Positions 13,201 to 24,300 of a stretch of 64,000 nucleotides of DNA are shown piece by piece. This stretch comes from Gymnorhina tibicen (lineage: Eukaryota; Chordata; Aves; Passeriformes; Artamidae): the NCBI GenBank assembly GCA_013399875.1, contig VXAZ01005693.1, positions 273,750 through 337,749 of the forward strand. The letters run 5' to 3'. The notes below the pieces were generated by a model. It saw only the letters and a list, made by a program, of their open reading frames with translations, had not been told where the DNA came from and ran no database searches. Both the position numbers and the translations under genes were made by a program. Within the stretch, counting starts at the first letter, position 1, and each line of letters opens with the position of its first letter.

Positions 13201-14561
13201 TCTTTGATTCACTGTGATCCCCATAAATTTAAGGCAAAGCCAGATGAGCTTTTTAAACCAGAATGAATGTGCCCCATCTGAATCCTCACTGCAGCCACGG
13301 CTGCGTGCAGGCAGGAGGAGGGGGCTGCAAATGCATGAGGGGGTTTTGAGCTGCCTTTGGTTTCTAAAGCATTATATCTTGGGCTCTCCTATGTCAGTGC
13401 TCATATCCCTCCACTCTGGGAGCAAAAGGAGGCGTTTCTTGTCCCTGCTTTTCCCTGGGCACCCAAACGGGAGGCTGCCAGGCAGGGAGCTTGTTTTAGG
13501 CACCTGCCCCTCCTCATGCCCTCTGAAGTTGTGGTTTTTAGCTCAAGGCAGTGGGTTTTTGGCGACAGCAAGATAAGAATCACAGTGAGGGGTGAGACAG
13601 CACCAAGCCCAACACAGCTCCAGCCCAAGGCGTCAGCTCCTCTCCTGCCGGGAGCCTCCAGTCTCCGCTGGAGCCAGGGCAGGTCTAAGGGAACCAGGCA
13701 CCAGCCCTCATTGCTCTTGCAGAGCAGCTTTATCAGGAGGGCTGTGTGATAAGGGAAATTATTAGCTAGCTGCCATGTTAAGTGGTTGGGAGTGAGTGGA
13801 TGCACAAGATCTGAGTGGTCCTGGCAAAGAGAGATCAGTGTTATCCCAAAGAAGCACAAACCTGGAAGCCCCGGGGGATATTAATAGAAACTGTGTGAAA
13901 TCTGCAGCCCTAGAAACCCTGCTGCTCTCTCGGAGTAATTAGCTAAATGTGAAGTGCTGTTTGCCTGAAAGCTGGAAATAGCAGCGCTGAGAGAAAGTAG
14001 AGACATCAGTGCATCCATCGAAGCAGGCGCTGCTAACTGGTGTTCAGCAATTAAAACACTTTCTCTGGAAATGCCCGTGAGTTTTAACCACCCCACTGCT
14101 GAGAGATGCCCTCAATATCACTGCCAAAACTCTGCCTCTGGTCTGTTGGGACCTGCCTTCTCCATCCAGGTGCTTCATTCACTCAGGTGGTGGCAATAAA
14201 GCAGCCAAACTGGTTTTAAAGCCCTGTTTAATTCTGAAGCCTGTCATGTTGACTTTGTTTGGACAATAATCAGATAAAAATAACATCCAGGTTTTTCCTC
14301 CTGACACCTCCAAAAGCTGCACAGAGGTCCTTTTAAATTGATCTAATGTGACTGGGAGTGATCTGTGGAGTATGGGAGACAGTGAGGTGGTGACCCTAAT
14401 TGATAGATTCCCCTCTCCCTGTGGGAATAAGATGCTAATCTGTCCCATGGTGGCACTGACAGTGTTGCAATATTGGTATCACAGAGAAAACAGATTTGGC
14501 TATGAGGCCATTTTCTTTATCTGATTCTTATCTGCCTCCATCCCCCAAAGGACAGGGTCGG
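7204..14561. other. Unique non-coding DNA, no gene recognised
   Basis: There is no recognisable exon, RNA gene or CR1 fragment. The longest frame is 214 codons on the minus strand (10840-11484). It overlaps a 162-codon frame on the plus strand and shows no domain. An A-rich, low-GC patch lies at 10510-10620. CpG-containing patches occur around 8690-8730 and 12240-12320. I see no structure that ties these together. Confidence 0.65.
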
Positions 14562-14640
14562 CATAAGGCTCACAAAGAGGGTTTGTTAAATTTAGATGGG
14601 CCTCCATTCAACTGGAGAACACGGAGGGAGCTATTGCAGG
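14562..14640 (+). repeat. Copy A of an unrecognised dispersed repeat pair
   Basis: This segment aligns in the same orientation with 16952-17040. Both start with ATAAGGCTCACAAA (14 identical bases). Both then share a TTAAA-TTT-GATG block, a CATTCAA-TGGAG block and an AGGGAGCT-TGC block in the same order. The alignment has no gap until just after the TGGAG block, where the other copy has a few extra bases. The family is not one I can name. It is diverged, so it is probably an old interspersed element or an old local duplication. Confidence 0.55.
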
Positions 14641-16238
14641 GGTCAAGCTGCCATCTCAGGTCAGAAAGAGAGGACCAAGACAATCCCTGGGTCTGAGGCT
14701 CCTATCAGCCGTATTTATGGCTGTGTGATAGGTTTGGATGTAGAGCCTGCTTTATGTCCCATTGCCTGGGGATTCCTAAACTAGCTGGGAAGCCTGGGCA
14801 GAGCAGTGTGATAAAGAAAGCAGGAACAGTGACAAAAGTTTGGCCACGGTGAGGTGACACAGGGGGTGGATGTGTGGGAAACCAGTGCAGGAGTCTCTGA
14901 GTCACACTCATGTTCTGGGCGAGTGTCATACATCAACCCCACTCAAGATGTCCTCAGCAGGAGCACGAAAATGGCTTGTGGTCCTACCCAGGGGACAGCC
15001 TGAGTGCCTCATTACCTGGAAACTGAGCACCTGAAGGCCACAGGCAGCTGAACTCGTAGGTGGAGGAGTCGGCCTCCACAGCCATTCCTGCCAGCAGAAT
15101 GATCCGTCACAGCATTTTTTACCAGGCAGATGTAAGCAGGCTGTGTGAATGCAGCCAGATTATCTCTCTTTTTTCCTTTTTTTTTTTCTCCAGACATACT
15201 TTGGGAGGCTTTTTTAGACCACAGCCCCAGCCTGCTCCTGGTCTGCTGAAAACAACATTTCCCAGCCAGCAAACCAGCCGAAACCTTTTGCTGAAACAGG
15301 ACCTTGTTTCGTTGTTTCGTTGTTTTCTTCTCAGTGCTCACCAAAACAAAAACCAAAATGAGGAAACAATGCCTTAGTTTTAAGGCCTGATTTCCAAGAA
15401 TTTAGCATGTTATGTTGTAGCTTTACTGCCTCACTTCTGGTTAATTTTCCTCCCACTCTGCCTCAGTCTTCAAGACACTGAGCTGAGGTAAAGCCTGGGT
15501 GCCCCTTTGGGTCCTGGTGTTCCACCAGACAGTGCCACAGCCAGCCTGTGCTTTCTGCAGCCCCAGCCACAAAGCATCTGCTGACAGCTCAACTGCTTGA
15601 GATCCACTTCAACCTGAGCCCTTTTTTGGATGCTTCACCACTCCTCTGGAACCATGGTGAGAAGTGAGTCCATTCAGGAGGCCGTCGGAGAGCTGTGGAC
15701 TTCACTTCAGGGCCTGAGGAGGTCCAGAGGGGTTGGAGGTGGAAAAAATCTTAGAAAATCATCAGGGAAGTCACCTGCTCAGATGAAATGCATATTAATA
15801 CTGTGTGTCAGCCCAGAACTCACCTTTTCTGAGCAAATAACTTATATTCACAGCACAGCTATCAATCTCCAGCCCCCTCCCTGATTCTTGGGCTAGAGGC
15901 TCAACTGGAGATATCTGCTCCACCTGCAGAGGTCAGCCCTGAAGCAACAGAGAATTTGTGATTAAATTGTGATCTAATTATCAGAGCAGACATACCAGAG
16001 GCACCAGCTAGCTGAAAAGGCAGGCAGTGTTTCATTAAAGTGATTTTTTTTTCACATTTGTGGAGCTCCAGGAGAGGGTTGGTTGAATTTATTCCAGGGT
16101 AGATAAACAATGAGTTGAAAAGCTCCTTCTCTCTGGTCATGGATTCTTAATTAAGACTCTTCTGCTCCTGGCAGGGTCAGAAATAGGGCACAAATGCAGC
16201 AGCTGAGAGCTGGGCTGGAGGCAAAGTGTGTAAAGATG
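14641..16238. other. Unique non-coding DNA, no gene recognised
   Basis: No exon or RNA gene is recognised. A T-rich run lies near 15170-15188, followed by a pyrimidine-biased stretch. Frames of up to 114 codons here occur on both strands over the same bases and have no domain. Confidence 0.65.
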
Positions 16239-16722
16239 AATCATAGGATCATTACGGTTGGAAAAGACCTGTAGGATCATCGAGTCCAACTGTTGACCCA
16301 GCACCACCGTGTTCACCACTAAACCCTGTCCACAAGTGCCACATCCAAGTCTTTTGAATCCCTCCAGGGACAGTGACTCCACCACTGCCCTGAGCAGCCT
16401 GTTCCAATGCCTGACCACCCATTCAGTGGAGAAATTTTCCCTAATATCCAATCCAAACCACGCCTGGCACAACTTGAGGCCATTTCCTCTGGTCCTGTCG
16501 CTTGTTACCTGGGAGGAGAGACCAACCCCCACCTCTCTACAATCTCCTTTTAGTTGTAGACAGCAATAATGTCTCTCCTGAGCCTCTTTTTCTCCAGGCT
16601 AAACAATCTCAGCTCCTTCAACTACCTCTCATAAGATATAGCTGGAAACTCTTAACTCCAAACAAGCCAAGAACTTTCTCAACCCCAGTTCAATAGTTTG
16701 TTGCCGTCTCTCTCCACGTCCT
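16239..16722 (-). mobile_element. CR1 LINE fragment, 3' end, 5'-truncated
   Basis: CR1 is a non-LTR retrotransposon that inserts mostly as 5'-truncated copies. The element lies on the minus strand, so its 3' end is at the left, where degenerate copies of the terminal octamer (complement AATCATAGGATCAT) precede GGTTGGAAAAGACC. Reading minus from about 16532 gives a translation with the motif RGNGLKL...LDIRENF...VVRHWNRL, typical of frames read through the CR1 tail region. The body continues rightward through the blocks matching 'CTCCAGGCTAAACAA' to about 16722, where similarity fades. This is the longest CR1 remnant in the window. It is inactive: no complete endonuclease or reverse transcriptase is present. 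Confidence 0.93.
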
Positions 16723-16951
16723 GTTCAAGCCCCAGGCAGCTCCCAGGTGGTGGGTGCTGACCCATCCTCCCTGTGTTTCCTTGCACCTTGTCTGAATTAT
16801 TGGTGCATTTTTCCTGCAGAATTTTAGGCAGGTATCAAGCATCAAACTCTGCTTTGGGTATGGAGCTCTTTGCTCTCTTCTCTTCTTGCCTACAGATTTT
16901 TGAGCCAAAAACCACAAGAGAAAAAAAACATCTAAAAATGCTTCCACCTGG
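16723..16951. other. Unique spacer
   Basis: A short spacer between a CR1 fragment and copy B of the dispersed repeat pair. It contains an A-run around 16920-16928. No gene or named repeat is recognised. Confidence 0.6.
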
Positions 16952-17040
16952 TATAAGGCTCACAAAAGAGCCTCATTAAACTTTGATGATTACACATTCA
17001 AATGGAGCTCAGTTGGACAAAGAGGGAGCTGCTGCTGAGG
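16952..17040 (+). repeat. Copy B of an unrecognised dispersed repeat pair
   Basis: Partner of 14562-14640, same orientation, about 2.4 kb downstream. The shared blocks are described there. This copy also contains AGCTCAGTTGG, which resembles a tRNA-type A box, in the region where copy A differs. No matching B box was found at a sensible distance, so a tRNA-derived SINE origin is only a thought. Confidence 0.55.
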
Positions 17041-18785
17041 ACAAGCCAGTTTTTCAAGACTCAGCTCAAAGGGGCTGTTGGCTAAATGTGGGAAAGCTTG
17101 GCAAGGGATTTAGCTCCACCGAGGAGCCTGATCAGAGAGCCAACCTGACAAAGGGTTCTGGCACTTAGAGAAATCAAGGTCTCTCCAGCCACTTAAAAGG
17201 AAACTTGTGTAGAAGGAAGAACAAAGAGGCAGGATTTTTTTTTTTTTTTGTGTAACGCAGGCATCCTTTGAATTGAAGAACCTGCATAGTGAAAAGAAAG
17301 CTTCCTTAGAGGAGGTGGGAGCAGTGAGGGGTTTAGAAGAGAAACCCGGTGTAGGAGGAGAAAGATATAGGGCCTTTTTGGGGGTATAGGAATAAAGTCA
17401 GCAGAGTGTAAGGAAGAAACCAACTCAGGCAGGGAAGTGCTGCTGATCTTGTGTTGTTTTGTCTCTCCAGCTGTTTATTCCTTGTGCCACAGTGAAGAAT
17501 GACTGTGCTTTGAGCTCCTGCAAAGTACACGCACTTGCACCATCCTGCAGCAGGACGACCTCAGGAGAGAGGAACAACAAACTCACAGTGTCCACAAGGG
17601 CTGACCAGCACATCTGCACCACAGAGCCATGTTTCTGGGGCACAGCAGCAGCAAACACATCCAGGCAGGATCTGAGGAGCTCCAGAAAACCAGGAGAAAT
17701 GCAACCTACTTAAATGAAGAGGTCAGGCCAGGACACACCAGAGTCACCTGTCAATGGGTGGTTCAGTGGAGTCTCTCACTGGAGCTGTGCCAGGTGATGA
17801 TTTACAGGGAGATAGAGCAGCAAAGCTTCCCCACCATAAGTGAAAGCCCTAACACAGACACATTTATTTAAAAAAAAGTCCTTTTTCTGGCCCATTTATT
17901 CCATTTTGATAACTGGTTAGAGAATGAGCAGCAAAGCCTCAATTCCCCCATCCCTGCCAGTGAACGCTCCTCTGAGGATGGTTTGTCAGTGCTGATCAGC
18001 AGCAGTGGCTGAAATTTTTCTTCTAAAATCAATTTCTTTTAAAGATTGTGTTTTCACTAAAGGGATTTTAAATTCATGCTTTTTCTGCAAATGAGCTCAC
18101 TATAATTTGGAAACACTTGTTGCTGGAGAAAAGACTGAATCCCTCAAATCAAAATATGTCCGTGGAGATGTATACATATAGGGATGTGCATATACACACA
18201 GAAAAGTGTTTACATTTTGAGTAATAGTGTGTGTATATGTACACAGTTCTATTTCCCCATAACAACTGGGAATGTAGCATTTCTCTGAAAAGGGGGAATT
18301 TTTCCACAGAAAATTTAGACAAAACCGAAACTCTTCTCAGTGACCGCCATTTCCCTCAGGCCACCTGTTGGTTCCTCTCTGGTGTCACGGTGTTTAACCA
18401 GAGCTTTTCTGCCCAGGAGGGTGGTGGCACACACGACCCTGCTGCCTCCCCGCCCTGGAGATGTCCCGTGCCTCGGGGAACCCCAAGACCACAAAATCCC
18501 CCACACCACAAAAACCCCATGTGCTGCTGCTCCCAGTTTAGGGCAACCCCACTGGGAAGGTCCAAGACAGTGGGTTAAAGCAGCAGTGGGTTCTGAGGTT
18601 CTGCTCGTGGCGCCAGGAGGGTCAGGAGCTGTGCTCGTTGAGCAGCTAAGTGGCTGGGGGTATTTTTGGGTTTAACAGGAATTTGGATTGGGAAACACCA
18701 GAGTAAAAACTGCACCTTTGAGGGCTTAGCTCTGTCCAAACATGATTACTGAGAGGTGAGTGTTCAAATCCCTACCTGTCTGGGA
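17041..18785. other. Unique non-coding DNA with a T15 tract
   Basis: No gene is recognised. A run of 15 T residues lies at 17235-17249. An AT/GT-alternating patch lies at about 18168-18245. Near 18727-18771 a TAGCTCTGTCC sequence is followed 35 bp later by GTTCAAATCC. These look like weak Pol III A and B boxes, but no tRNA fold could be drawn, so it may be a worn tRNA-derived SINE relic. Confidence 0.55.
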
Positions 18786-18828
18786 GAGGAGAGGAGAGGA
18801 GAGGAGAGGAGAGGAGAGGAGAGGAGAG
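18786..18828 (+). repeat. (GAGGA)n microsatellite
   Basis: Eight perfect GAGGA units (18786-18825) plus a partial unit. It directly abuts the 3' end of the CR1 fragment that follows, in the place where that element's terminal octamer repeats would normally be. Confidence 0.95.
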
Positions 18829-19082
18829 TTGGAAGGGACCTTGAATTATCATCTGGTCCAACTGTCTGACCAATTCAGGACTGATCAAATTTAAAGCATT
18901 GTCCAAATGCCTCTCAAATACTGATAGGCCTGGGGCATGGACCACTCTTTAGGAAGCCTGTTCCAGTGCTTGACCACCCTTTCAGTAAATAAATGCTTCC
19001 TAATGATCTGTCCAAACCTCCTGGGTGTAGCTTTGAACCATTCCCATGTGTCCTGTCAGTGGATCCCAGGGAGAAGAGCTCA
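18829..19082 (-). mobile_element. CR1 LINE fragment, 3' end, 5'-truncated
   Basis: Minus-strand CR1. The left edge is the complement of the GGTCCCTTCCAA block near the CR1 3' end. Further right are the blocks matching 'AAGCCTGTTCCAGTGCTTGACCACCC', 'TGAACCATTCCC' and 'CAGGGAGAAGAGC', in CR1 order. The usual terminal octamers are missing and a (GAGGA)n tract sits in their place. It is a diverged, inactive fragment. Confidence 0.9.
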
Positions 19083-21072
19083 AATGTCCCACTGCCCTGC
19101 TGTTTTATGGCACGGAGGGAGCCAGCAGGCTGTGAACAAAAGAGTTGTGGAGGGGGGGAAGGGAATATTTAGCTCCCTTTCTTGTGTCCTGCTGGCTTGC
19201 GGAGTTGCCCTCCGAGGAGCCCTGGCTTTCATTAGCGAACCCTGCTCGCCGTACGTGATCAGATTCCGGCCATATGAGCACCACATCTCCATCCCAGCCT
19301 GGCGCTGGCTCCCAGCCACCTTCAGATATTTGCTGTGAGGAGCAGCTGGGAAGCCCGCGGAGCATGGAAAGGCTTTATCGGATCTCACCAGGGCAGAGAG
19401 CAACCTGGAGGGCAGAGTCCCAGCACCCCATTCACAGCACCTAACACTGAGCAGGGTTAATGAGTGTCGCGAAGGGACCTCGTTAATTTAAATCCGCGTC
19501 CTTGGGGTTTAACGCTGAACAATGCTAACTTCACACCTACAATTGAAGGATGCGGGATTCAGAGTTTCAGTTCAGGTTGTCGGAGTATAAGTGCTGCCCA
19601 GGGAATATTGCCATAGGGCTCTGTTCCCAGCCCTGTACAGCTTGGGTTTGGATTTATTCCTCTGTCCCTGCTCTTAGTCCTGTAACGCCCAGCAGACCCC
19701 TCCCTGGCGCTGCTCCGCAATCCGTAGCTATGGGAAAGAAAACGGGAAGAGGTGGGTTTGGGGAGTAGGAGATAAATGGATAGCAGGAGGTCAGCTGGAG
19801 GAAGGAGAGGTCAGGACTGAGAGAGCACAGATCAGATAACGGGTTAGGCAGGGTGGAAAAAAAAAAAGACAGGAAATTCACATTTGTTACGGGAGAAAAG
19901 GAGGAAGCAAGTAAAGGGGTTGAAATGGGTGAGGATACAGTTAAGTTAACAGCCAGGGAAGATGCGAGGTGGAAGAAAGCAATTTTTTCTCTTCCAAAAT
20001 ATGCAGATGGGCTTGACTGCAATGTTTCACCGACTGAAAGCAATTTCAGGAAATTGTTCCTGAGTGAAAAAAAAATAAGATACATTATTTTTTTAGCAGA
20101 AATATTTCACTTTTCTTTGAAGCTTCTCTCATATTAACAAATTATCTGAGCAATTTATAAAAATACTTAAGAGATCACTGTGGTCAGACAAAGTGCTTGT
20201 TTGGCCCAAAACACAGTTATTTCATTAAAATGCCATTTCTGGTTACCTCACGGCAAATACGTTGATTTTTTCCGGCCTGGCCACCCCTCACCCCTATCAG
20301 TTATTTGTGCAGTTCTGCTTTTCAGCAAATTTACACAGCTGACAGCCAAGGATGCGAGCCCTGCAGATGGGCACGAGAAGGAAGTCCTGTGAAGCAAGAA
20401 AGGTGATCATTAGAGTCTGACCAAATCCACTGCCTGCAAATATTAGCAGAGCACAGCTCGTCTCCGTTACGTGGGCATGGAGAGGGAGGTTGCTTCGCTC
20501 TCTCTCGCCGGTATCGTTTTAATGCAAGGCACAGTCAGCTGGGTTGGAAAGAAAACAGCTTTCCGAGCTCTTTTCCAAGTCTCGGGTGTGTGAATAAACA
20601 CTCCAGCTCGCAGAGGAAGCTGGTGACAGATGGAGCAAGAGCTCTCAGCTCTTCTGCTGCGCTGGCCTGGGCTCCAACCACGAAACCACAGTGACTTTTC
20701 CCATCAGCTAACCTGACTCATCCGTGCACCCTGCTCAGCCCTGGCCCACCGGTGCTGAGCCAGCAGCTGGGTCTCACCGAGGCTTTGCAGCCCCTGCACT
20801 TTGCTCCATCACTGCAGCTCAGTGCAGAAATACCTGAGGTGACTCCATCCCAGCTCATGGGATGTGGAACAGGTCAAGGAACTGTGGGAAAAGGAGGAAA
20901 AGTTGCTGGTGCTGAGCTGCTGTGGGTGCCTGTGGGCTGGATTACCCTGCTGTGGGCATTTTGCACTGTCAGTGCTCTGAAAACAAAAGACACAGAACTT
21001 GTTGTAACAACTTGAATTTGAAGGGTGATGCTCACACAGCTCTCATCAGCACATATCCACAGTAATTTCTGC
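19083..21072. other. Unique non-coding DNA with CpG-retaining patches
   Basis: No exon or RNA gene is recognised. CpG is less depleted than in neighbouring sequence at about 19190-19400, 19470-19560 and 20450-20620. An A-run occurs at 19857-19867 and an AT-rich block at about 20060-20170. The CpG-retaining patches may be conserved regulatory sequence, which cannot be tested here. Confidence 0.55.
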
Positions 21073-21327
21073 ATGGGGAAGGGGAAATCTAGAGTAAATG
21101 TTAAGAGGAAATTTCTTACTGGGAGGGTGGTGAGGCACTGGAACAGATTCCCCTGAGAAGCTGTGGATGCTCCATCCCTAGAAATGCTGAAGGTGAGGCT
21201 GGATAGGGCTCTGAGCAACCTGATCTAGTGGAAGGTGTTCCTGTCCATGGCAGGAGAGTGGAATGAGATGATCTTTAAGGTCCCTTCCAGCCCAAGCCAT
21301 TTTATGACTCTATGGTTCTATGATTCT
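21073..21327 (+). mobile_element. CR1 LINE fragment, 3' end, 5'-truncated
   Basis: Plus-strand CR1. It contains the blocks GGGTGGTGAGGCACTGGAACAG, CTGTGGATGCTCCATCCCTAG, CTGAGCAACCTG and GGTCCCTTCCAGCCC, and ends with degenerate octamers (GACTCTATG, GTTCTATG, ATTCT). No protein domain is complete. The left boundary is approximate because similarity fades gradually. Confidence 0.94.
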
Positions 21328-24300
21328 GATGTGGTTTTGCACATGGATACTTGCACCAGTTCCTCTCGGGTTCTTGTTTTCAGACTGTCTGTAAAGGAGC
21401 CCATGATCACTCAAGCAGCACTTTATTTTTGAGCAAAGCATCACCTTTTGCTTTTCCGTAAAGCGCCTGACTCCCAGCTGAACCAGGAAAAACAAACAGC
21501 ACAAGCAAAGCCATCACTGCGCAAAACTGAGAGCTGCCATGCAGGGATTTGCCAGGCGGACTGTGATTTGCATCTCTGGTCGCAAGCATACAAATTTCTC
21601 AGGCTGGCAAAACCTCTTTATTTGGTGTCACTGAGTGGGAAGAGGTGTTTTAATGATATTTTATCTGCTGCTGCTCTGGAAAGTAATGGTGAGCACAGTC
21701 ACAGCAGCATAGACTGAGCGATTCTGAGCAGCATGTTTAGATAAGGATTTACTTAGGACTGGATTTCTTTGCAACCACGGTTCTCTTCCCTTATTTATTA
21801 CGTGTCTGCATTATCCTCAGCTCACAGAACCAGGTCACATCTGATTCCTGAAGTTTTTATAGAAGATCATGTGATTTCACTCAACTCCCTTGCTCTTGGG
21901 GCCACTCAGGTGTTTACAGGCTGCACCTGGAGCAGGAGCAGTTTCGTTTCTGCAGAAATGACGCCCAGATTTTTCCAACTCTTTGGACAACCCTGTCCTT
22001 TGCCAATGTTTTTTTCTTAAAACCAAACCTCTTCAAAGTCTGCAGCTTTACGGGACTTTATTAACTGGAATTTATTTTCAGTGTGTTTGAAGCCTTTTTG
22101 ACTAAGGGTAACCATTAGAAAAGCAAATGAGACCACAGTAGATGATTTTCTTTCCCACCTCAGGAATCTGGGGGCTTGCCTCCTGATTTTGAACTAATTG
22201 GACCTGCATGTGCTGGCAGCTGTGCTTGAGGTGTGATTTTGCAGGGTATAGAGGCTGGCTGTGGCCAAGTGGTCGAAGTAGAGGGGTCAGGAGGAGCACA
22301 ATCCTCCTGAATTGTGTGCTGCCAACCCATAGGGTGCCCAGATCCCATCACCACCCTGACTCTAATGCCTTTGGGAGCTGAAGGAGAAGGTTATAGGAAG
22401 TGGTTTGCCCTGGGGTTGTCTGTCCAGCCATGGTTGTGTTTGTGCATACAGGTGTTGGTCTGCATCACACACCCACGGAGCATCCTACTGTTATCCCCAC
22501 GGGGCCTTGGCTGCACAAACAAACACAGGGAAGCTCCAAGGGGATGTAAATCCCAAGCACCTGAGGCCATAGGGCTGCTCCTTCTGCACGCCAGGCAGCC
22601 TGTGCCTCAGCCTTGTTTCACTACACTGAAAAGTGTGGATGAAAACACCCTGAGTCCCCTAGCCAGCATAGTTTGTCCTGCAAATAACCCCTGGCACATG
22701 GGTGTTTGCAGCTCTCATTTGCACCTTAGGGGGAAAGCAGCTGCAAGGGGGTGTGGTGGAGTGGTAAAGGTATTTTTGCTTGCTTTTTGCTATATTCCCT
22801 GGGTTACAGTCATGATAGTCATGCTGTGAGAAGGGTGGGCACCATTACAGGCCCTTAGTCCCCCTGATAAATGTATAACTCATGTTAATCAAGAGAGGAA
22901 ACCTTTGTGCCAGGATAGTTTATTTTATTCTAGGAACTGCTTCAGACTATCCACACCAAAGCTCTCCTCTGATGGCAAAGTCTGCATCTTCCCTGGGGAA
23001 CAGGTGTTTTGCTGCTGCTCCCACCTGAACCCTTTCAAGTGCACACAAGCCCCTGAGGTGAGTTTGTTATCCCGACACTAAACACCAGCTAGTGGAGAGG
23101 AGTCCCTCTGGGCTGCTCAGTAAACATCTCCTCCTGCAAACACAGCCTCCAGGCACCAGTTTGTGATCCCAGCTGGTTTTAGCTGCTCTGACTGCAGATT
23201 CCCAGGGAATGGTAATGGGTGCTGAAATGGGTAAGGTGTGCCAGGATGGGAATTGGGGATTAAAGAGTAGACATTCTGCCTCCCCAGCCAACTCCTTCTG
23301 CTCGGGGGAGAACAACTTCTGGCAGGGAGGTGGGGTGGGCATCTCCTCCACCATGGGGTTGGCAGCTGCTCTGCTGTACGCAGAACAACACCTGATGGCT
23401 GAAGCAGCCACAGGCTGGAGGGGTTTCGTTCCAGGTCGGAGTTCATCCCTTTCCCATCACTTATGGTTTGCACCTGCCAGAGATGTTTGGAGGGAAAGGC
23501 AGGGAGATGCCCTCAGAGGGATGTCCAAACCATGCTGCAGCTCTGGGCATAGCCCAGCTCCATCTCTCAGATGGACACGGCAGCGGTGCTGCTGCAGGAC
23601 AGTGGCTGTGACCCAGGGTGTGCCTGCAGCAGCCACGTGTGGGAAACCCCAGCAATTCTGGGGGCTGAGCAGCTCCAGCTCCTTTTCTCAGATAAGAGGA
23701 AAAGATAAGACAGCAGCTTTCCCCTGCTGCCGACAGGAACCCAGGAGCTCGGTTCCCAGAGCACTCCAGCCCTTTCCTGCTCTCCAAAGCCAGGCAACTT
23801 CACAAGTGCTCAGCACCACCAGACCCAAATTAGATGGCTCCACCATTCCCCCACATTCCCTACGCCACAAAACTGCAAAAGCAAACTTTCCCTTTTCCTA
23901 TTTAGAAAAAAGAGAGAAGGAGAGACGCTTTCCAGCCTTTCTGGTTGCAAACCAAGGTAAACTCTCTTCTTTGAGTCCACAGCCAGGCAGACTGCAACAA
24001 TAACACCCGCAGAAAAGGGTGTGCTCCCATTCATCTCAATGGGTGTTAACTTGGAAGGGTAATTATGACCCCCCGATGCCAAGAGCTCAAACCATTTCAC
24101 TGCTGAGCATCCCAGCCCATAAATAAAGCCTCTGGCCGGCTGTGCAGAAACCTGGGTGGGAGGGAAGCCGTGTAGCTATGAGGCGTTTACTTTTGGATGT
24201 GCCAGGAGTGTGGAATGCTTTGGTTCCCGCTGAGGCTCCCAGCTTTTCCACGAGCCTGTGTCCACCAAGGCCACGCAGGGATGCCCTGGAGGAGCAGCTC

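Noticed and set aside
23209..24003. Longest open frame in the window (264 codons, plus)
   Set aside because: No recognisable domain, overlapped by several minus frames of over 100 codons, and biased composition of GC-rich non-coding sequence. No start context or neighbouring exon supports it.
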